A stretch of 64,000 nucleotides of DNA from Liolophura sinensis (lineage: Eukaryota; Mollusca; Polyplacophora; Chitonida; Chitonidae): the NCBI RefSeq assembly GCF_032854445.1, contig NC_088304.1, forward strand, positions 26,051,704-26,115,703. Reading direction: 5' to 3'. A model generated the notes under the pieces. It was not told the DNA's origin and did no database searches. It saw only the letters and a list, made by a program, of their open reading frames with translations. A program made the position numbers and the translations under genes. Position 1 is the stretch's first letter, and each line of letters starts with the position of its first letter. Positions 59,287 through 64,000 of the stretch are shown piece by piece.

Positions 59287-60757
59287 CATTAGTGGTGCAG
59301 ATGTGCAACACTCTGCACCATCTAGAGAGCGTCTACTACAAAACCTGTGCAAATTACAAATTACAAAATTAGCTCAGAGATTTTTTGATTTATATATGAT
59401 TGAAATTACGTAACTTTAAAACTGTAAAATTATTTTTTTTTACTATATCGAAAGAGTTATCGCCATAGACTTAAAACTGTTAATGGCAAAAAATTACCGC
59501 TTGCATGGAGGAGCTGGATGAGAATGAAAACATTAATACATAGTTAGTCAAACCTCAGTTATTAATTATTAATACAATTATTAACTGTACTGAAAAATGT
59601 TTATAAAAAATTCATTGATTGACCTGTCTAAGTCTGATAAGGGGACAACATGCTTTTAAAGATAAAAAAAATACATTGATTTACACGATTCTGACTAACA
59701 TCATAACAATATTTTTACACATACACTGGAACCGCAAATTAAGCCTCCAATTAATCCTTCGTGGAAGAGCACCCAAAAGAGCAGCTTTGTCCGGTTGTAA
59801 TCACTAAGGCAAGAGTAAACCTTCGACCTTTCGCAAGTTACTGCTGAACTTTCCCATATGATTGTGACGTATACTAGTACATACTACTGAACACGAAATA
59901 GGAGAATCTGCCATGGAGGTAGAGGAGATCTTTTCTACTTCCATTGTTATACCAATGCTGAGCGCTACGTTAGCAGTTTCTAGGCTAACTTCTCATCAGT
60001 CTGATCGCGGACAAGTTAGTGAAAAATTCCTTAGTCTGCTTACGGTAAAATGAGAAATATCTATTAAATATACAAATCACTATAGACAGCGGTATGTCAA
60101 AAGCAGCCGTTGGCCACCGGGATGGCTAGAATACAACGTACGAGCAGTCCGGAAACCATCTTGACTATGAGATATCGTCAACACGACTGGTTTGTGTGCG
60201 AGGATGTCTAAGTCATTCGTACATCAACTGGTTGTACCCTATGATCCACTGGTATCATTATTTAGGAAAATAAAGCTTGTCAATTAGATCAATTGCTCCA
60301 GACTGAGTCATATTTCTCTTTGATTTTACAACAATTTAGTGTGTAATGACAACTGACGTTTCCGGTTTATAAATTAGTGAATTGCAGTAATCGCTTGCAT
60401 TGAAATTGATGTAAGAGGATTTAGAAAGAGCTGAAACCCAGTTAAAATTCGTTGGGCTTGTGCTTCATCGAAAACTATAGAGGATTCCGGATAAGGGAAG
60501 TAACTCTGCAGGGAATATCAAACCGTTGACATGTTATCAGCAGGCTCTAACTGTGAATCCCTTACTTACACCAATTGCAGAGGTTCCTTGATTTCTTTTC
60601 GGTATTGAATTTTATTGTATTTTAACGTAAGCGTCAAATTCATGTCTTTAAATATATTTTTTCAGGTACTGAATATTTTAAATAACAATAGATCTATTTT
60701 GCACAAACTGAAGCCCGTTTCACGACGCTGACGTAACGCTGTTTCACGAGTATTTAC

Positions 60758-61085
60758 CATGGAAATGTATCACCATATGTTGCCATAGACGTTACACCAG
60801 GATCATATGTTGCCATGAACACTACATCAGGAGCATCTGTTGCCATGGACGCTACAGAAGGAGGATATATTGCCATGGGTGTTACGCCAGGAGCATATGT
60901 TGCCATGGACGCTACACCAGGAGCATATGTTGTTATATGTGCTACACCAGGAGCATATGCTGCCATGGGTGTTCCACCAGGAGCATAAGTTGCCACGGAC
61001 GCTACACCAGGAGGATATATTGCCATGGGCGTTACGTTAGGAGCATATGTTGCCATGGACGCTACATCAGGAGCATATGATGCCA
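60758..61085. repeat. 30-bp minisatellite, 11 units
   Basis: The core unit reads GTTGCCATGGACGCTACACC then AGGAGCATAT. The period is a multiple of three, so both strands stay open: minus-strand residues MATYAPGVAS-like, plus-strand residues LPWTLHQEHM-like. No splice signals, signal peptide or flanking coding sequence support a gene. Confidence 0.88.
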
Positions 61086-61195
61086 CCGAAACTTGCCAAG
61101 GTCGGTGGTTTACCCCGAGTACTCCAGTTTCTTCCGTCCATAAAACTGACTGCCATCATACGAGTGAGAAAATTCTAGGGGATGGCGATAAACAA
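61085..61195 (+). repeat. SINE-A 3' part abutting the 30-bp minisatellite
   Basis: GGTCGGTGGTTTACCCCGAG and CGAGTGAGAAAATTCTAGG are diverged SINE-A. The minisatellite begins exactly where the SINE's middle would be. Confidence 0.65.
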
Positions 61196-61469
61196 CATTA
61201 AAATCCTAACAATGATGAAAATCTTCGTCACTCTCCAGGCCATGTAAAGACTAAACATCGGATGAAGAGTCGCAGTTGTGAGCTGGATTTGAGCAAATGA
61301 CTTTACATCGTTTTGCAATCTTTATTTACCACGAGGCAGACAGATTAATACTGATGATAACGAACAGAGACAGTCTCTTGTTGAAACAGTATTTACATGT
61401 AACTCAGATAGTGCATATGATAACTGGCACAATGCGGATGACCACGAACGCAATCTCCGTCCTCAATTT

Positions 61470-61695
61470 GGTGAGGTTCAGGAGCTTCCCACCAGTGCAG
61501 TCGCTGTGAGTTCTTGTTCAGCTCATGCTGGCTTCCTCTCCGGCCGTACGTGGAAAGGTCTTCCAGCAACCTGAGGATGGTCGTGGGTTTCCCCCGGGCT
61601 CTGTCCGGTTTCTTCCGACCATAATGCTGTCCACCGTCTTATAAGTGAAATATTCTAGAGTACGGCGTAAAGCACCAATGAGATAAATAAATAAG
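61470..61695 (+). repeat. SINE-A, nearly full length
   Basis: It contains CCACCAGTGCAGTCGCTGTG, TTCCTCTCCGGCCGTACGTG, GTTTCCCCCGGGCTCTGTCC and GTACGGCGTAAAGCACCAAT with an AAAT tail. Confidence 0.88.
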
Positions 61696-61699
61696 AAAA

Positions 61700-63270
61700 T
61701 CGGGTTGAAGAAAACTTTTAAATCTGAAAAATTTTAATTTAATTCATCTATGGAAGATATCATCAATTAAATGCTTAAGTTTTTGGTGATAACAACATTT
61801 TTACAAAAAATCTTGTTTTCAGAAAGATAATTTTTTTTAAAACCGTTACAAAATATTTTAGTAGGATAAAAGACATAAATTAAATATTTGAGGAATTAGT
61901 AAGTTACAGTTTTGACTAATTATTATTATTATTATTCGGTACCGTATTAATAAATCTGGTGATGATAGTAATATCAATACAAAAGTCAAAGATATTTCGC
62001 CGCTAAAGTACTGAGTGAAACGCAAATCCAGTTTTACCTAACGGGGCTCGAGTATGCGAGACAGCATTTTCTTTCTGTTTCAAGTCTGTCTTATATTATA
62101 TAACAATCTTGTTCCCCCGAGAAATATTTCAATTGTGCTCGGTCCGGGATATAAAAATTTGAATCGAACAAGTCACGATCTATTTCTGGGCCCATGAACT
62201 ATTTGAGTGTTGTACAAAGCTAGAATGTAGAGTGTATACCTGTGAACAGAGACGGTGTGAAATGAGAGGAAAAACTTTTGCGACTATAACGCACAATGGC
62301 GAGTAGCGCAAACCTGATGAGAGCCTATTCCCCGTGACCTCGGGAGAAATGTTTTGAGTGAACATCGAGGAAATTTGAAACAGTTGCGATAAATGCGGCC
62401 TTTGTCCCCGTCACGGCTGCGGTGATCTTGGGGGCCGGTAGCTTAGGGGTCGCTACTGTCGCGGCGTCTCCCTGCTTGAGACGGACGTGACTCTATCATC
62501 ACCACATTAGGTCTCACCATCATTGTTAGCTCGTAAATTTTCTAAAATTTCCCCTCCCCTGGAAGAGAGGTATTGCTTCGCGTCTGTGCTCTAAGCCAAC
62601 GGCGTTAGTTCAAATCCTGTTGCAGTCAAGTGTGTTTCAGCCCATTTAAACTTTACTAATTTTGATTATATCTACTAGCTGTGCCAGATGTTTAAGATCT
62701 GGGCTCAAATCCGCGTTAAGACCATTTTGACGTTAATATATTTTATCGCCTCCAGTAGTTATATCCATATATGCTCAAGTTCTGCCTTCAAATCACTTTT
62801 CGATTGATTGTTTTTAAAATCTTTTCATCTTTAATATTGTGTATCGTAACTAGATGGCATGCCAATACCTTAATCATGGGTCAGTATGTGGCTGGACGAA
62901 AATATATCGAAGCAGAAATAAAATAGAAAAGTGAAAAAACGAATAGATGAAAATGTAATGATGCATGACCTGGGTGTGGAGACTCCTCCCACTATTCAGT
63001 TTGGTGATGTGGTTCTTCCATAGAACTTATTCAGAATATAATGTGCCATGCTGTACATTATATTTGTATTCAGGTTGATAAAAGGATGTCTGTTCTAAAA
63101 CCTGTCATGTGACCAGTTTAATTGTTTTGCCGTGAAAAAGAAAATAATCCAAAAAAAAAAAAAACAATTTTATATAAACTAAATGCAGTACTTGCCTTTC
63201 TTTTCTGGTGAAGCAATGTTTTAAGTTTTGTTTACATGTTGCATCTCCAATGATATACATATCTGACTGG
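61700..63270. other. intergenic, no gene seen
   Basis: It contains a TTA microsatellite at 61918-61935, a GGGGGCCGGTAGCTTAGG word at about 62430 that resembles the SINE-B head, and an A-tract near 63149-63164. No coding evidence. Confidence 0.45.
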
Positions 63271-63282
63271 TAAGTAAAAATA

Positions 63283-63489
63283 TTTATTTATTGATTTGAT
63301 TGGCGTTTTACGCCGTATTCAAGAGTATTTCACTTATTCGACGGCGGCCAGCATTATGGTGGGAGCAATCCGGGGCGAGAGCCCGGGGGAAACCCACGAC
63401 CATCCTCAGGTTGCTGTCAGACCTTCCCACGTACGGCCGGAGAGGAAACTACTAACATCGACCGCATTAGCGAAAGGCTCCTGGGTCAC
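63283..63489 (-). repeat. SINE-A with 12-bp TSD
   Basis: TAAGTAAAAATA occurs at 63271-63282 and 63490-63501. The body is well preserved but the terminal head is missing (ends at GGCTCCTGGGTCAC). Confidence 0.92.
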
Positions 63490-64000
63490 TAAGTAAAAAT
63501 AGATTACTTACATATATATATACTGTGTTAAATAGTTATCATATAATCTATAAAAGGTTTTCCTAAATGTATCATATAAGTTTTGATATGATATCAAAAA
63601 TAACCACAGAGAGAAATAGATTTTCGTGTCGATATGGAGGTATATGTCTGCATGCGTTTTCAAAATGATGCTATAAAGCTGTATTGAAAGTAAGTCTGAC
63701 ATCCAAGAATCGTTTCGGAGTTCTGTGCTTGTTAGACATAGCCCACAGATTTTTGTGTTATTGTGTTGTTTACGATCGATGTGTATATACATCCAGGAAG
63801 TTTGCAGAACAAGCAGCTAGGTGCTATCTAATTAGCTTCTATACGCACCGAGTAAAACTGTAACATGAAGAAAGGTAAACAAGGTGCGGGTTTGTGCACA
63901 TGAACAAACAAGAAACTCTCAACAGAGTGTCATGGCGGGTATGTTTTCAGATGACTGATGTAATATATTTGATGTTTGAAGTCGACAGGACTGATCAAAC

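Overview
The window is animal nuclear DNA: coding exons are small, separated by long AT-rich introns with GT..AG borders, and set in a dense background of dispersed repeats. The dominant repeat is a tRNA-headed SINE ending in an (AAAT)n tail, here called SINE-A, with about 40 full or partial copies. The repeat style, the lineage-expanded Rab-like GTPases, the YR-retrotransposon debris and a non-vertebrate-type GH63-like glucosidase suggest a marine lophotrochozoan, probably a mollusc. That assignment is inference; no taxon marker is present.

Layout. 1-3,220: no gene seen, but a 260-bp direct repeat pair (560-818, 2960-3222). 3,225-6,310: a decayed tyrosine-recombinase (DIRS-like) retrotransposon with reverse transcriptase, RNase H, YR and SGNH-hydrolase segments, split by a SINE. 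6,800-7,050: a 52-bp tandem repeat. 7,050-14,400: no gene, only SINEs of two families and one half of a 600-bp composite repeat. 14,412-18,008 (+): three-exon Rab-like gene A, with a 61-bp two-type minisatellite in intron 2. 23,661-26,548 (-): three-exon Rab-like gene B, convergent with A and with the same exon phases. 27,613-29,210: a partial duplication of gene B carrying a crippled exon 2, bracketed by about 190-bp direct repeats. 29,500-35,900: repeats, including a 46-bp minisatellite. 36,001-52,801 (-): a complete 18-exon gene for an 898-residue GH63/MGH1-like glucosidase; every exon phase closes and there is no internal stop. 52,900-64,000: no confident gene, SINEs, a pyrimidine-rich degenerate repeat, a short Walker-A fragment and a 30-bp minisatellite.

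The two Rab-like genes are paralogues and share unusual losses (switch-I threonine, and the Asn and Asp of NKxD), so they form a local family of divergent GTPases. The glucosidase is an unrelated neighbour and probably a soluble glycosidase. Exons were joined by eye using splice consensus, phase and remembered family patterns; no search was run. Several SINEs keep clear target-site duplications, and one inserted after the Rab B duplication because the duplicate keeps the empty site.
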